Shown: positions 30,600-39,489, counted from the stretch's first letter. The stretch is DNA of 64,000 bases from Heliorestis convoluta (GCF_009649955.1 NZ_CP045875.1:911501-975500); one strand, 5' to 3'. Notes: generated by a model from the sequence alone, not told the origin. A program made the numbers and translations.

Positions 30600-31214
30600 A
30601 TGACCATTAAAGAAATCCTCCGCTCTTTCGCTGATCATATGCAAAAAGAATATAATTACTATTTAAGAAGTCCTCAAAGCTTCCCTGGGGAGTGGCATGG
30701 ATTAAAATTTACCTTTCTAGGCCATGGCGACTACATGGTTGTTTTTCGCTACCAAGATCTAGCTATTAAAATTCCTAAAAGAAGCGACTATCCTTTAGAA
30801 AAAGATAAAGAAAGACTGCTTACCCTAAAACCCTGGTCGTCCTACGAAAAGTATGTAGCCCATGATTCAAACTGGATTGCGACGCGCTTTATTCAGGGAG
30901 AGCGCCTTGACAAACTTTGGGAAAGTGATTCCCTTGTGTTAACGGACGAAGCCATTCTTCATCTAGAATTCGATCTACGGCATTCTATGATTGCGACGTC
31001 CTACTTGCCCTGGGATGTAGAACTTTTTAACCTGATTAAAACCCCCCAGGGGCATCTTAAACTGATCGATACAGGTGAGTTCTTAAATCGCCAGGAACTG
31101 CCAGTCTACGAGCAGAAAGAAGCTTTTCAAGCTTCTCTAGAGCGCATTAACAAAGCCATCTTACTTTTATCAGAGCATGTTACTCGCTCTCTTCCTCATC
31201 AGCAACACAAGTGA
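30600..31214 (+). CDS. Small atypical protein-kinase-like protein
   Basis: A 204-residue protein with a minimal kinase-like pattern. LGHGDYMVVFRYQDLAIKIPK resembles a glycine loop followed by the VAIK lysine. LPWDVELFNLI resembles the catalytic loop with D..N spacing, and LKLIDTGEF resembles the DFG metal site. The HRD-type histidine is absent (Trp in its place). Such small kinase-like proteins in Firmicutes include YrbL/PhoP-regulated and sporulation-related groups, but I cannot assign a substrate. An AAAGGAGG site precedes the ATG. The end overlaps the convergent GNAT gene by 35 bp. Confidence 0.65.
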   Translation: MTIKEILRSFADHMQKEYNYYLRSPQSFPGEWHGLKFTFLGHGDYMVVFRYQDLAIKIPKRSDYPLEKDKERLLTLKPWSSYEKYVAHDSNWIATRFIQGERLDKLWESDSLVLTDEAILHLEFDLRHSMIATSYLPWDVELFNLIKTPQGHLKLIDTGEFLNRQELPVYEQKEAFQASLERINKAILLLSEHVTRSLPHQQHK

Positions 31215-31662
31215 CATGATAAAGCATGGCAATCTCATCACAATTGGGGAACTTTGGGCATTCAATGCATTCTTTCCACACTTTTTGCGGCAATTCGTCT
31301 TTCGTAACCTTATAAAAACCGCAGCGAGCAAAAAAGCCTTCTTGATAAGTAAGAGCAAAAACACGAGGAATTTTTAAGCTTTTGGCCTCATCCAACAAAG
31401 CTTCTACAAGGGCGCGACCGACGCCTTTTTTTTGTGCATCTTTGACAATGGCCAAAGCTCGAATCTCCGCTAAGTCTTCCCAAAGAATATGCAAAGAAGC
31501 GGTACCAATAATTTTTCCTTCTTCCTCTACGACCATAATATCCCGTAAGCCTTCATAGAGACGAGAGCGAGGACGGGCTAACATTAATCCTTCTCCAGCA
31601 TAGTAGCTAATTAGGCTGTGAATCGCCTCAACATCGGTCATTTTTGCTTTTCGTAATAACAT
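31180..31662 (-). CDS. GNAT acetyltransferase, short ArgA-type (N-acetylglutamate synthase-like)
   Basis: A 160-residue acetyltransferase. The fold starts RKAKMTDVEAIHSLI. The acetyl-CoA-binding motif A is in IVKDAQKKGVGRALVEALL, and the C-terminal LTYQEGFFARCGFYKV is typical of the amino-acid N-acetyltransferase branch. A cysteine-rich CIECPKFPNCDEIAM segment is the signature of the stand-alone short ArgA proteins of Clostridia that make N-acetylglutamate for arginine synthesis. No other arg gene is in the window. It follows nfo by 18 bp and is probably the last gene of the tenI-thiE-nfo operon. Confidence 0.85.
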   Translation of the reverse strand: MLLRKAKMTDVEAIHSLISYYAGEGLMLARPRSRLYEGLRDIMVVEEEGKIIGTASLHILWEDLAEIRALAIVKDAQKKGVGRALVEALLDEAKSLKIPRVFALTYQEGFFARCGFYKVTKDELPQKVWKECIECPKFPNCDEIAMLYHVTCVADEEESE

Positions 31663-31680
31663 AACCTTACCACCTCGTAT

Positions 31681-32520
31681 TTAAATTTTTGCTTCTGCTG
31701 TTACTTCTTTCATCCAGGCGATTTCTCGTCTATAGTCATCTATTTCTCCAGGTGTTTCTAAGTTAATCGGCAGATTCCGTAAAGCCGGTGCTTGCAATAC
31801 TTTCGCCAGTGCTTCAGCACCTATCAGACCTTGGCCGATCATGGCGTGGCGATCTTTACGAGATCCCAACGGTTGTAAACTATCGTTAAAATGCATCGCT
31901 TTCAGGCGCTCTACGCCCACAACATCATCAAATTCCTGTAAGACGCCTTGAAAATTTTCTTGTACATCATAGCCGGCACCGAAAAGATGGCAGGTATCAA
32001 GGCAAACACCTACGACTTCTGGCACATCCAACCGCTCAATAATGGCAGCAAGCTCTTCAAAGCGCCCTCCGACTTCCGAACCAGCCCCTGCCATTCCTTC
32101 TAGCAGAATCATCACTTCCTGATCTGGCTTTAAGATATCATTAAGCGCTTTCGCAATCTTTTCAATACCTACTTCTAGTCCTTGACCGACATGACTGCCA
32201 GGATGAACGACAATATAAGGAATTTTAGCTTGTCTCATCCGCTCAATATCGGCTGCTAAGGTTTGACGAGCAAAATTCCAAGTCTCCTCTTTAGGAGCGG
32301 CCATGTTAATTGTATAAGGCGCATGGGCCACAATGGGTCCAAATTGATGAGCTTCTCGCAATTCTATAGCCTGATCAAGATCTTCCTGCTTCAAGGCCTT
32401 CGCCTGGCCACCACGAGGGTTTCTCGTAAAAAACTGAAAGGTCCTCGCCTCTATAGATATAGCTTCACGAACAGCACTGGCAAAGCCTTTCGAAATGGAT
32501 AGATGAGCACCAAAGTACAA
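31681..32520 (-). CDS. nfo: Deoxyribonuclease IV (AP endonuclease, Nfo family)
   Basis: A 279-residue trinuclear zinc AP endonuclease that nicks abasic DNA during base-excision repair. Metal ligands are visible in order in VAHAPY, VVHPGSH, LLEGMAG, CLDTCHLFGAGYD, AMHFNDS, DRHAMIGQG and LETPGE. Length is normal. It is 45 bp downstream of thiE on the same strand. Confidence 0.95.
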   Translation of the reverse strand: MYFGAHLSISKGFASAVREAISIEARTFQFFTRNPRGGQAKALKQEDLDQAIELREAHQFGPIVAHAPYTINMAAPKEETWNFARQTLAADIERMRQAKIPYIVVHPGSHVGQGLEVGIEKIAKALNDILKPDQEVMILLEGMAGAGSEVGGRFEELAAIIERLDVPEVVGVCLDTCHLFGAGYDVQENFQGVLQEFDDVVGVERLKAMHFNDSLQPLGSRKDRHAMIGQGLIGAEALAKVLQAPALRNLPINLETPGEIDDYRREIAWMKEVTAEAKI

Positions 32521-32565
32521 TGTTTTTAGCTCCTCTCTACAACTGTAACGAAATTTCTTCTCTAC

Positions 32566-33201
32566 TTAATATAAAAGACTTTTCAAAGTACGGGCCGCTT
32601 CCTGTGGATTCTCTTGCTTAAAAATTGCCGCTATCATCGCTGCTCCACGGGCGCCTGTTCCTCGGAGCCCCTCTAGATTGGATTCATCCAAACCACCGAT
32701 GGCAATGACAGGAATATTCACGATTGCGCAAAGTTCTCGTAACCCCTCATAGCCCAAAGTTTTCACATCAAGTTCTTTTGAAAAAGGTGTAAAAACAGGA
32801 CCTGCTCCTACATAATCGGCCCCATCTATTTCAGCCTGACGAGCGGTAGTAGCATTGCGTACCGTAACGCCTATGAGTCCCTGGGGCCACAATGCTCGGG
32901 CTTTTACAAGGGGGAGATCTTCTTGCCCTAGATGAACGCCGTCTGCTTCAACAGCCATAGCAATATCAAGGCGATCATTAATAAAAAGCAATTTTCCAGC
33001 TTCAGCCGTTATGGTACGAAGCAGTGAAGCTCTACGATAATAATCGGATGTTGAAATATTTTTCTCCCGCAATTGAATGATATCACAGCCTCCGGCGAAG
33101 GCTGCCTTTGCCTTATCTACCAGCTCTTCATCTGATGAAGCTTGCCCTTGGCCTAAAATGCCATATAAAATAGGTGAATCGTCAGTGATTCTTTTTTTCA
33201 T
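32566..33201 (-). CDS. thiE: Thiamine-phosphate synthase ThiE
   Basis: This enzyme joins the hydroxymethylpyrimidine and thiazole moieties to give thiamine phosphate. From the ATG at 33201 (AAAGGGAG 8 nt upstream) it has 211 residues; a longer in-frame start at 33249 adds 16 unlikely ones. The TIM-barrel shows GGCDIIQLREKN, LFINDRLDIAMAVEADGVHLGQEDLP, VTVRN and GADYVGAGPVFTPFSK. It lies directly behind tenI, and the two are homologous. Confidence 0.93.
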   Translation of the reverse strand: MKKRITDDSPILYGILGQGQASSDEELVDKAKAAFAGGCDIIQLREKNISTSDYYRRASLLRTITAEAGKLLFINDRLDIAMAVEADGVHLGQEDLPLVKARALWPQGLIGVTVRNATTARQAEIDGADYVGAGPVFTPFSKELDVKTLGYEGLRELCAIVNIPVIAIGGLDESNLEGLRGTGARGAAMIAAIFKQENPQEAARTLKSLLY

Positions 33202-33255
33202 GAGCGTAACTCCCTTTAATAATACAACCTGTACGTGCCAAGACGGCATGACTGG

Positions 33256-33894
33256 TTAACTAGAAAAAGCCTTGCGAAGCTGTTGAACGGTCCTAGCTGG
33301 CTCTGGAGAAGCCATCACCGCACTCATCACAGCCACTGAGGCAGCGCCCTGTCGCAGCGCCATGGTTCCATTCTCAGCAGATATACCACCAATGGCAACA
33401 ACAGGCCAAGGAGAAAGAGTCGTAAAGTCTCGTAACAATTCCAGCCCCAGACCTTTCTTACCAGCCTTGCAATCAGTCTCAAAAAGATTGCCTAGCATTA
33501 GATAATCTAGAGCTGCTTGATCTTGCTTCGACAAAGCAGCTACTTCATTCCAAGAATGAACAGAAAGACCCAGCCACTGCTGAGGTCTTAAAAGACGTCG
33601 TGCTACCGAAGGCGCTAGAGCTCCCATTCCCAGGTGAACTCCATCAGCCTCCACAGCCAGAGCCACTTCCACAGAGCCATTCACAAAAAAAGCCGTCCCT
33701 GTCTTTGCTGTCAACGCTTTCACCTGAGAAGCCAACTCAAAGAGATGGCGCGGCGATAAGTCCTTTTCACGCAAAACCAACACATCGGGCTTACCTTGCA
33801 AAGCCGACTCTAGCACCTGCAAAAAAGAAGCCTCACCAGCCAAGTGACGATTTGTTACAACCCACAAGGGGCCCGGAAAGGTTCTCCCCTTCAA
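33256..33894 (-). CDS. tenI: Thiazole tautomerase TenI-like protein
   Basis: A 212-residue ThiE/TenI-family TIM-barrel. It keeps VLVLREKDLSPRHL, FVNGSVEVALAVEADGVHLG and LGLSVHSWNE. It replaces the ThiE phosphate loop by YLMLGNLFETDCKAGKKGLG, the segment typical of TenI, which aromatises the thiazole tautomer. A second ThiE is the alternative. TTG start with GAGG upstream. First gene of tenI-thiE-nfo-GNAT. Confidence 0.85.
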   Translation of the reverse strand: MKGRTFPGPLWVVTNRHLAGEASFLQVLESALQGKPDVLVLREKDLSPRHLFELASQVKALTAKTGTAFFVNGSVEVALAVEADGVHLGMGALAPSVARRLLRPQQWLGLSVHSWNEVAALSKQDQAALDYLMLGNLFETDCKAGKKGLGLELLRDFTTLSPWPVVAIGGISAENGTMALRQGAASVAVMSAVMASPEPARTVQQLRKAFSS

Positions 33895-34074
33895 AAACGC
33901 CTCAACCTTTCATAGACAATCAAAAAGCAATCATAAAGAAGATCGGAGCAATGACAATCATAGACGCCCTGCTCCGCTTTAATCCTATCCTATCAAATTT
34001 TCCTGAACGGTGCTACTGATTTTAGCGTTATTCAAGAACCCGATTCGTAAGACAGAACCTTCTGAATAAGCACC

Positions 34075-35877
34075 TTAAAGCGTAGCAAGCTCCTCTAGCA
34101 ATTGCTCAAAAAGCGCAAGGGATTCTTCAACAGGTCCTGGCGTACTCATATCTACACCAGCCTTTTTCAGTAACTCTAGGGGATAGTCAGAGCTACCTCC
34201 AGCGAGAAACTCCAGATAGGGTCCTACAGCCTTTTCTCCATCTTCTATGATCCTCTTGGTCAAGGCTGTCGCGGCCGCAAAGCCCGTTGCATACTTGTAA
34301 ACATAGAAATTGTTATAAAAGTGAGGAATTCTAGCCCATTCCACATCAATCTCTTCATCAACAACCATGGCGGGCCCATAGTAATCATGATTTAACTGTC
34401 TGTAGCTGCTTTTCAAAACTTCAGGCGTTAGTGCCTCGCCCTTTTCCACTTTATGATGAATCAACTTTTCAAACTCTGCAAACATGGTTTGACGAAAAAC
34501 AGTGCCGCGGAATTGCTCTAGATAGTGATTGAGCAAATAACGCCTTTTGGTCTTATCTTTTTCGATTTTCAACAAGTGGTGGATAAGCAAAGACTCATTG
34601 ACTGTTGAGGCCACTTCGGCCACAAAAATCGAATAATGAGCATACACATAAGGCTGTTTTTGATAAGAGTAATGGGAATGAAGAGCATGGCCCATTTCAT
34701 GAGACAAAGTAAAGACATCAGAAAGCTTCTCCTGGTAGTTCATAAGAACATAAGGATGGACCCCATAGGGACCCCAAGCGTAAGCGCCACTCGTTTTGCC
34801 ACGATTCTCATAAACATCAATCCAGCGATTCTGAAAAGCTTTTTGCAAAATGGTACAGTACTCTTCACCGAGAGGTTTTAAGCTTTCTTGCACCATTGAG
34901 ATCGCTTCTTCATAAGGAATTTGCCAATCTACACCTTCCACAATGGGCGTATAAAGATCATACATATGAAGCTCTTCGACTTTAAGTTCTTTTTTGCGCA
35001 GTTCTACATAACGATAGAAGGTTGGCAAATGCTGACGAACAGCCTTAATTAAGTTGTCATAGACCTCAACAGAAATATTATCACTAAAAAGGGCTCTTTC
35101 TAAGGCTGAAGAATGGTTGCGAATGCGAGCCATTACAACATCGCGCTTGACTGCTGTGCCTAAAGTAGCGGCAATGGTATTTTCTAAGCCTTGATAAGTA
35201 TGGTAAAGAGCTTGAAAAGTCTGTCGACGTAGTTCACGATCGCGGCTTTCCATAAGCTGCCCATAACGACCATGGGTAATCTGAATCTCCTGGCCCTGGC
35301 TATCCTTCACCGTTGGAAAAGTTATATCGGCATTGTTTAACATGGTAAAAATTTTACTCGCTGCCTGCGTTACTTCACTTGTCTGAGCGAGTAAAGCTTC
35401 TTCTTTTTCTGATAACACATGGGGTTTTTGTCGCCGCAGATCGTCCAAAGCAAAGCGATAGAGGGCAAGGCCTTGCTCTTTCTGTAGAAATTGTTGCAAC
35501 GTTCCATCAGGGATAGCTAAGATTTCTGGCAATAAAAAAGCCGTTTGACTGCTTACATCACTGCTTAAAGCGGTAATTCGATCTGTTAAAGCTTGGTACA
35601 CTGTATTGCTATTGTTCTCATCGCGACGCATTCTAGCGTACGTAAAAAGTTTCTCCATCTTCTGACCCAGTTCATCTTGCCATTGAAGTGCTTGCAGTAA
35701 GGTAGCGCTATTTTGAGCCAGTTGACCTTGTAAGCTTTTCAGTTTTTCTACTTGTTCAGACACAGATAGATACTCTTTTTCCCAAGCTTCATCGGTTGAA
35801 TAAATATCTTCTAAGCGCCAACGATATTTTTCTTCGATAGCCTCACGTTGTGGCAGATCCTTTTTCTGTTCAGACAT
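34075..35877 (-). CDS. pepF: Oligoendopeptidase F
   Basis: A 600-residue M3-family zinc metallopeptidase that degrades short peptides in the cytoplasm. The zinc motif is in LSHEMGHALHSHYS (HExxH). The N-terminal oligopeptidase F region (KYRWRLEDIYSTDEAW) and the C-terminal YKYATGFAAATALTKRI segment are typical. The ATG at 35877 has AAAGGAAAG 7 nt upstream and is preferred over a TTG two codons earlier. Monocistronic, with about 180 bp to tenI. Confidence 0.95.
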   Translation of the reverse strand: MSEQKKDLPQREAIEEKYRWRLEDIYSTDEAWEKEYLSVSEQVEKLKSLQGQLAQNSATLLQALQWQDELGQKMEKLFTYARMRRDENNSNTVYQALTDRITALSSDVSSQTAFLLPEILAIPDGTLQQFLQKEQGLALYRFALDDLRRQKPHVLSEKEEALLAQTSEVTQAASKIFTMLNNADITFPTVKDSQGQEIQITHGRYGQLMESRDRELRRQTFQALYHTYQGLENTIAATLGTAVKRDVVMARIRNHSSALERALFSDNISVEVYDNLIKAVRQHLPTFYRYVELRKKELKVEELHMYDLYTPIVEGVDWQIPYEEAISMVQESLKPLGEEYCTILQKAFQNRWIDVYENRGKTSGAYAWGPYGVHPYVLMNYQEKLSDVFTLSHEMGHALHSHYSYQKQPYVYAHYSIFVAEVASTVNESLLIHHLLKIEKDKTKRRYLLNHYLEQFRGTVFRQTMFAEFEKLIHHKVEKGEALTPEVLKSSYRQLNHDYYGPAMVVDEEIDVEWARIPHFYNNFYVYKYATGFAAATALTKRIIEDGEKAVGPYLEFLAGGSSDYPLELLKKAGVDMSTPGPVEESLALFEQLLEELATL

Positions 35878-35967
35878 GGGCAACTTTCCTTTCCCTTATA
35901 CTCGATTTCTCTATTCAATTAGTATGTTTTGAAAGACAAGAAGATATTTGCCTTTTCCAATCGGTAA

Positions 35968-36018
35968 AAGAAAGATAGCACTTTGCCCTCAAATCAAGGT
36001 AAAAGTGCTATCTTTCTG
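35968..36018 (-). terminator. Long hairpin terminator behind the pyrophosphatase gene
   Basis: AGAAAGATAGCACTTT pairs with AAAGTGCTATCTTTCT around a 17-nt loop, just after the minus-strand stop at 36043. Confidence 0.85.
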
Positions 36019-36042
36019 ATTTCATACCTTATAGAGAGCCTT

Positions 36043-37677
36043 TTAAGCACCTAAGACAGAAGATAAAGGTGGAATCACTTGTTTCTTTCTAGAAAGAACA
36101 CCAGGTAGATAGGCTTCTTGTGCTTCTACTGTTACTTTGAAAGCTTTTTCAATCGTTTCTAGATCTTGTCCGGCGACTAAAAGGAGCGTGCCTTCATTGA
36201 TAATATCCGTAAGCATCAATAAGACCATATCTAGCTTTTTATCAACGCGAATGCTTTCCATGGCATCTAAGAGGCTACCTTTTCGTTTCTGAGCACCTTC
36301 CATATCCATCGTCTCAACTTGGCAAATGCCTAGTTGCTTCTCGCCCAAGTGAAACTCTTTAAAGTCTTGGAAGATAATCTCTTCTGGACTGCGCCCTTCT
36401 AAAGAAGAGCCAGCTGCAAACATAGCTCGTCCAAATTCCATCAAATCAACACCGGCGATTTTGGCAAGCTTTTCAGCAATGACCTTATCTCGTTTGGTGC
36501 AAGTTGGGCTCTTAAAGAGAACCGTATCTGACAAGATAGCCGCTAGCATAATGCCGGCCATATCTTTTGGAATTTCTACATCTTGCTCATCATACATGGA
36601 AGCAATAATCGTAGAAGTACAACCTACCGGCTCCCCGCGGAAGAAGATGGGTTCTCCCGTTTGCACATCTCCCATGCGATGATGATCGATGACTTCTAAG
36701 ATTTGTGCTTGTTCTAACCCTAGAACAGCCTGGCTTTTCTCGTTATGGTCTACCAAAATAACTTGCTTTCGCTGTAAGGTAAGCAGATGATAACGAGAAA
36801 CGACGCCAACAAGACGCTTGTCCTTATCGACAACTGGATAAGAACGGTAACGAGTATCGAGCATGACTTTGCGCACATCATCTACATAATCGTCTTCTTG
36901 AAAAGTAATGATGTTATCTTGGTGCATAATGGTTCGAACAGGTGCACACATGCCCAAGAGGCGAGCCGCACTATAGGTATCGTGGGGTACCGAAAGTACA
37001 GGAACAGATGCCTCGAGAGCCGCTTCTTTTACTTTCTCCGTAACAGAAAAACCACCTGTAATAATCAAGCAACCTGCGCCTGATTTAATAGCAGCAAGCT
37101 GGGCTTCTTCGCGATCTCCAATAATAACAAAATCGCCCGGTTCTATATGCTTCACCATGCTATTGGGATTCATTCCACCAATAACAGCTTTTCCTTTGAG
37201 AGGTCTTTCTTCATCGGTAGGAGATAAGAAGCAACCACCCATTGTATGAACAAGGGCCCCTAAAGTGATGCCCATTTTATCAAAATCTTTAAATTCTTCT
37301 AAGTTAAGATAGCGCTCTGCAATATCGCCAAGTGTAATCATGCCAACAAGATGATTCTCTGTATCGACGACAGGCAAAGACTTGGTATTCTCTTTCGCTG
37401 CTAAAATACCTACATCGCGAATGGGAGCGCTGGCTAACACAGCAAAAGGGCTTTCCTGACCGAGCATATCGGTCACTCGAGCTTTTACATCTTCAAAGTA
37501 CCTAGGCTCATCTACTTGAAAATAATCCAGTACATATTTGGTTTCTGCTTTCACCTTACCACAGCGACCGGCTATGTATGCTTCATTCGTAGCCTGGCGC
37601 TTTAAGTAAGCATAGGCAATGGCCGAACATATAGAATCTGTATCAGGATTGCGATGACCAATTACGATGACGGACAT
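36043..37677 (-). CDS. ppaC: Manganese-dependent inorganic pyrophosphatase with regulatory CBS and DRTGG domains
   Basis: A 544-residue family II (DHH) pyrophosphatase. The catalytic half is split: VIGHRNPDTDSICSA at the N-terminus and IDHHRMGDVQ after the insert. Between them lie a CBS domain (about 65-120), a DRTGG domain (about 125-240) and a second CBS (about 240-300). In characterised relatives these bind AMP/ADP as inhibitors and ATP or diadenosine polyphosphates as activators. The ATG at 37677 gives the usual MSVIVIGH start; an upstream ATG at 37704 contains the GAGGAGG site itself. Monocistronic with a strong terminator. Confidence 0.94.
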   Translation of the reverse strand: MSVIVIGHRNPDTDSICSAIAYAYLKRQATNEAYIAGRCGKVKAETKYVLDYFQVDEPRYFEDVKARVTDMLGQESPFAVLASAPIRDVGILAAKENTKSLPVVDTENHLVGMITLGDIAERYLNLEEFKDFDKMGITLGALVHTMGGCFLSPTDEERPLKGKAVIGGMNPNSMVKHIEPGDFVIIGDREEAQLAAIKSGAGCLIITGGFSVTEKVKEAALEASVPVLSVPHDTYSAARLLGMCAPVRTIMHQDNIITFQEDDYVDDVRKVMLDTRYRSYPVVDKDKRLVGVVSRYHLLTLQRKQVILVDHNEKSQAVLGLEQAQILEVIDHHRMGDVQTGEPIFFRGEPVGCTSTIIASMYDEQDVEIPKDMAGIMLAAILSDTVLFKSPTCTKRDKVIAEKLAKIAGVDLMEFGRAMFAAGSSLEGRSPEEIIFQDFKEFHLGEKQLGICQVETMDMEGAQKRKGSLLDAMESIRVDKKLDMVLLMLTDIINEGTLLLVAGQDLETIEKAFKVTVEAQEAYLPGVLSRKKQVIPPLSSVLGA

Positions 37678-37874
37678 AAGTTCTGACGCCTCCTCTGGTT
37701 CCATTTCATAGGACTATTCTTTCTTTTCTGTTGTATTCTACCCTATTTTTATAAACAGTACCAGTCTAGAAAATAAAGCGTCACAAAACCCTTATATTAT
37801 CACCATTTCATTTTTTTGCCATATTATTTTATAAAGAGAAATAGAAAGTTGAAGCAGAAAGGAGTGAGCTTTCC

Positions 37875-37991
37875 GTGAGCTATGCAGGTCATGGTTTCTT
37901 CGGCGGCCTACGCAATGTGGCCGGGTTAGTAATTGCTCTAATCGTAATCGGAGCTTTCTTCCCCGATCTTTTCGGTTACAGAAAATGTTAA
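37875..37991 (+). CDS. YjcZ-like small hydrophobic protein 1
   Basis: A 38-residue ORF starting with GTG, 9-10 nt after AAAGGAG. It has a short Gly/His/Phe-rich start (SYAGHGFFGGL), one hydrophobic stretch (VAGLVIALIVIGAFF) and a DLFGYRKC end. Size and layout resemble YjcZ-family spore/sporulation mini-proteins of Bacilli and Clostridia, but similarity over such a length is weak. It lies 31 bp before a second ORF of the same type, sharing one terminator with it. Confidence 0.6.
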   Translation: MSYAGHGFFGGLRNVAGLVIALIVIGAFFPDLFGYRKC

Positions 37992-38022
37992 TTCAGCATT
38001 GATAAGGAAAGGGTGAGATTCT

Positions 38023-38127
38023 ATGAGTGCTTGTGGTGGTTTTTACAGCAACGACATCGTTGCATTGGCCATCTTAATCATCATCATTGCTATTCTCGGC
38101 TCAGCGACGTGCTACGTTCGTTATTAA
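38023..38127 (+). CDS. YjcZ-like small hydrophobic protein 2
   Basis: A 34-residue ORF (MSACGGFYSND, then the hydrophobic IVALAILIIIIAILGSA, then TCYVRY). The GGAAAGGGTGAG site is 6-8 nt before the ATG. The Cys-Gly-Gly-Phe-Tyr start followed by a single hydrophobic helix is the YjcZ pattern. It forms a pair with the preceding ORF and is followed by a rho-independent terminator. Confidence 0.65.
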   Translation: MSACGGFYSNDIVALAILIIIIAILGSATCYVRY

Positions 38128-38143
38128 TGTAGAGAGCCCTAGC

Positions 38144-38170
38144 AAGGGAGCAGGTTATGGCTCCCTTTTT
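38144..38170 (+). terminator. Rho-independent terminator of the YjcZ-like pair
   Basis: GGGAGC pairs with GCTCCC, followed by TTTTT. Repeat relic F lies about 25-40 bp downstream. Confidence 0.85.
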
Positions 38171-38195
38171 CTATTTTTATACCTACGATAAAATG

Positions 38196-38280
38196 GGGCA
38201 AATACGTGCAAGGCCTGGTCATCTCGCTTTCTTCCACTCCAGAAAAGCGAGATGACCAGGCCAAAGCATTTTACTTAATT
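38196..38280 (+). repeat. Composite hairpin repeat, relic F (outer R1 helix only)
   Basis: The core at 38212-38262 reads GGCCTGGTCATCTCGC and TTTC, a short loop, then GAAAAGCGAGATGACC and AGGCC. This is the outer R1 helix of the repeat family with the whole inner part deleted. Compared with the other copies it has CATCTCGC for CATCACGC, and the opposite arm has the matching GCGAGATG for GCGTGATG, so the helix is kept. Flanks CGTGCA and TTTTACTTAATTGTTA match the other copies. It is followed directly by the end of the LysM gene. Confidence 0.85.
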
Positions 38281-38281
38281 G

Positions 38282-38794
38282 TTAAGGAATACAAAGCTTC
38301 TGCCCAATAAGCAAGGCAAAGGGATCAATCGTAGGATTGGCCTCCATAATCGCATCAACAGTCGTATTAAACTGCCTAGCAATGCGGTAAAAACTATCGC
38401 CTGGGCGTACGGTATAACTACGAGTACCAGGAGGACAAACAACAGGGGGCGTAGCCAAAGGAATACAAATCACTTGGCCGGGACGTAAATTCTGTGGATC
38501 AATGGCTGGATTGGCTTCTAGTAAATCATCTAATGAGATGCCAAAAAAGTCAGCAAGGCGATAAAGCCTATCACCGGGCCGAATCGTATAATAATTTTGT
38601 TCGGGACAAGGAGGAAAGACAGGCTGCCTGGGAATACAAAGTGGTTGACCTACCGGCAAATTGTTGGGATCATAGGTTGGATTGGCTGAAACGAGAGCAG
38701 CAATAGTGGTATTAAATTGCTTAGCCAACTTATAATAGGTATCTCCTGAGCGAATTCGGTAAGGCACTGTTCCAGGTGGACAGCGAAAAGGCAT
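38282..38794 (-). CDS. Triple LysM-domain protein
   Basis: From the ATG at 38794 (AGGAGG 8 nt upstream) this is a 170-residue protein made almost entirely of three LysM domains (about 10-55, 65-110, 122-167). Each has the (Y/S)Y.(I/V)R.GD..Y.(I/L)A pattern and an LCIP/ICIP end, joined by short Pro/Cys linkers. No signal peptide is visible. Proteins like this (SafA or spore-coat type, or phage-tail type) bind N-acetylglucosamine glycans. A spore-coat role is plausible given the neighbouring YjcZ-like genes, but is not shown. Confidence 0.88.
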   Translation of the reverse strand: MPFRCPPGTVPYRIRSGDTYYKLAKQFNTTIAALVSANPTYDPNNLPVGQPLCIPRQPVFPPCPEQNYYTIRPGDRLYRLADFFGISLDDLLEANPAIDPQNLRPGQVICIPLATPPVVCPPGTRSYTVRPGDSFYRIARQFNTTVDAIMEANPTIDPFALLIGQKLCIP

Positions 38795-38856
38795 AATAGA
38801 CACCTCCTGTAAGATTCCTTACAGGATATGCAAGTGACCAATTTTTGCCATGCTTT

Positions 38857-39489
38857 CTAGGAAAATAAAGCGTGCAAACCTGTCACTCCCAGAAAAGCAA
38901 GGCCCCCAAAATACAGGATTGTCAGTAAGACCATAGCGTAACCAGCCAATAAGAAACCACCATCTCGTTCTAAACTACCAGCCGCTAGAAAAAGTATGGC
39001 ATAAGCAGGAAAGGTATTGGATAAGGGCAGCGGTAGAGGCGCCATTAACATTATGGCACTAAAAACAACCAGAAAGCGATTAATGAAAACCATAGTAGGT
39101 CCATGTGATAGAAAGTATAGACGGGGTCTCACGAGCTTCTCAATTTTCTCAAAGATTCTCGCGCCTTGTAGCAGCACTTTTCGTAACCAATCAGCAGCGA
39201 TGGGCTTATCCACATAACGACGAGGCAACAATAGCGGCCGGTTTGCCAAAAGAGCGATACCAATTAATGCAATAAGAAAGCCAAAGGGCGTACTGCTTCC
39301 TGGGATTGACATAGGTAACAAAAAAGGGAGAGTGAGAACCATGCAAATTGATAGCATGCCTCGCTCTCCTAGTTGGTAGATTAGTTGCCTTAATGTCAGT
39401 CCTTGCGAAGGTATCTTTTGAGCAACTGTTTTTAAGCGGGAAGAAAAAGTCTGGCCTTTAGAAGAATAGTTTTTTGCCATCAACGTCAT
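38857..39489 (-). CDS. ExoD-family membrane protein
   Basis: A 210-residue integral membrane protein of the exopolysaccharide synthesis ExoD family. Signatures are the N-terminal GLTLRQLIYQLGERGMLSI and the LPFLLPMSIPGSSTPFGFLIALIGIALL hydrophobic region. Further membrane segments lie near 135-155, 160-180 and 190-210. The function of the family is poorly known (linked to polysaccharide production and alkali tolerance in rhizobia). A GGAG site lies just before the ATG. It is probably transcribed alone. Confidence 0.85.
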   Translation of the reverse strand: MTLMAKNYSSKGQTFSSRLKTVAQKIPSQGLTLRQLIYQLGERGMLSICMVLTLPFLLPMSIPGSSTPFGFLIALIGIALLANRPLLLPRRYVDKPIAADWLRKVLLQGARIFEKIEKLVRPRLYFLSHGPTMVFINRFLVVFSAIMLMAPLPLPLSNTFPAYAILFLAAGSLERDGGFLLAGYAMVLLTILYFGGLAFLGVTGLHALFS

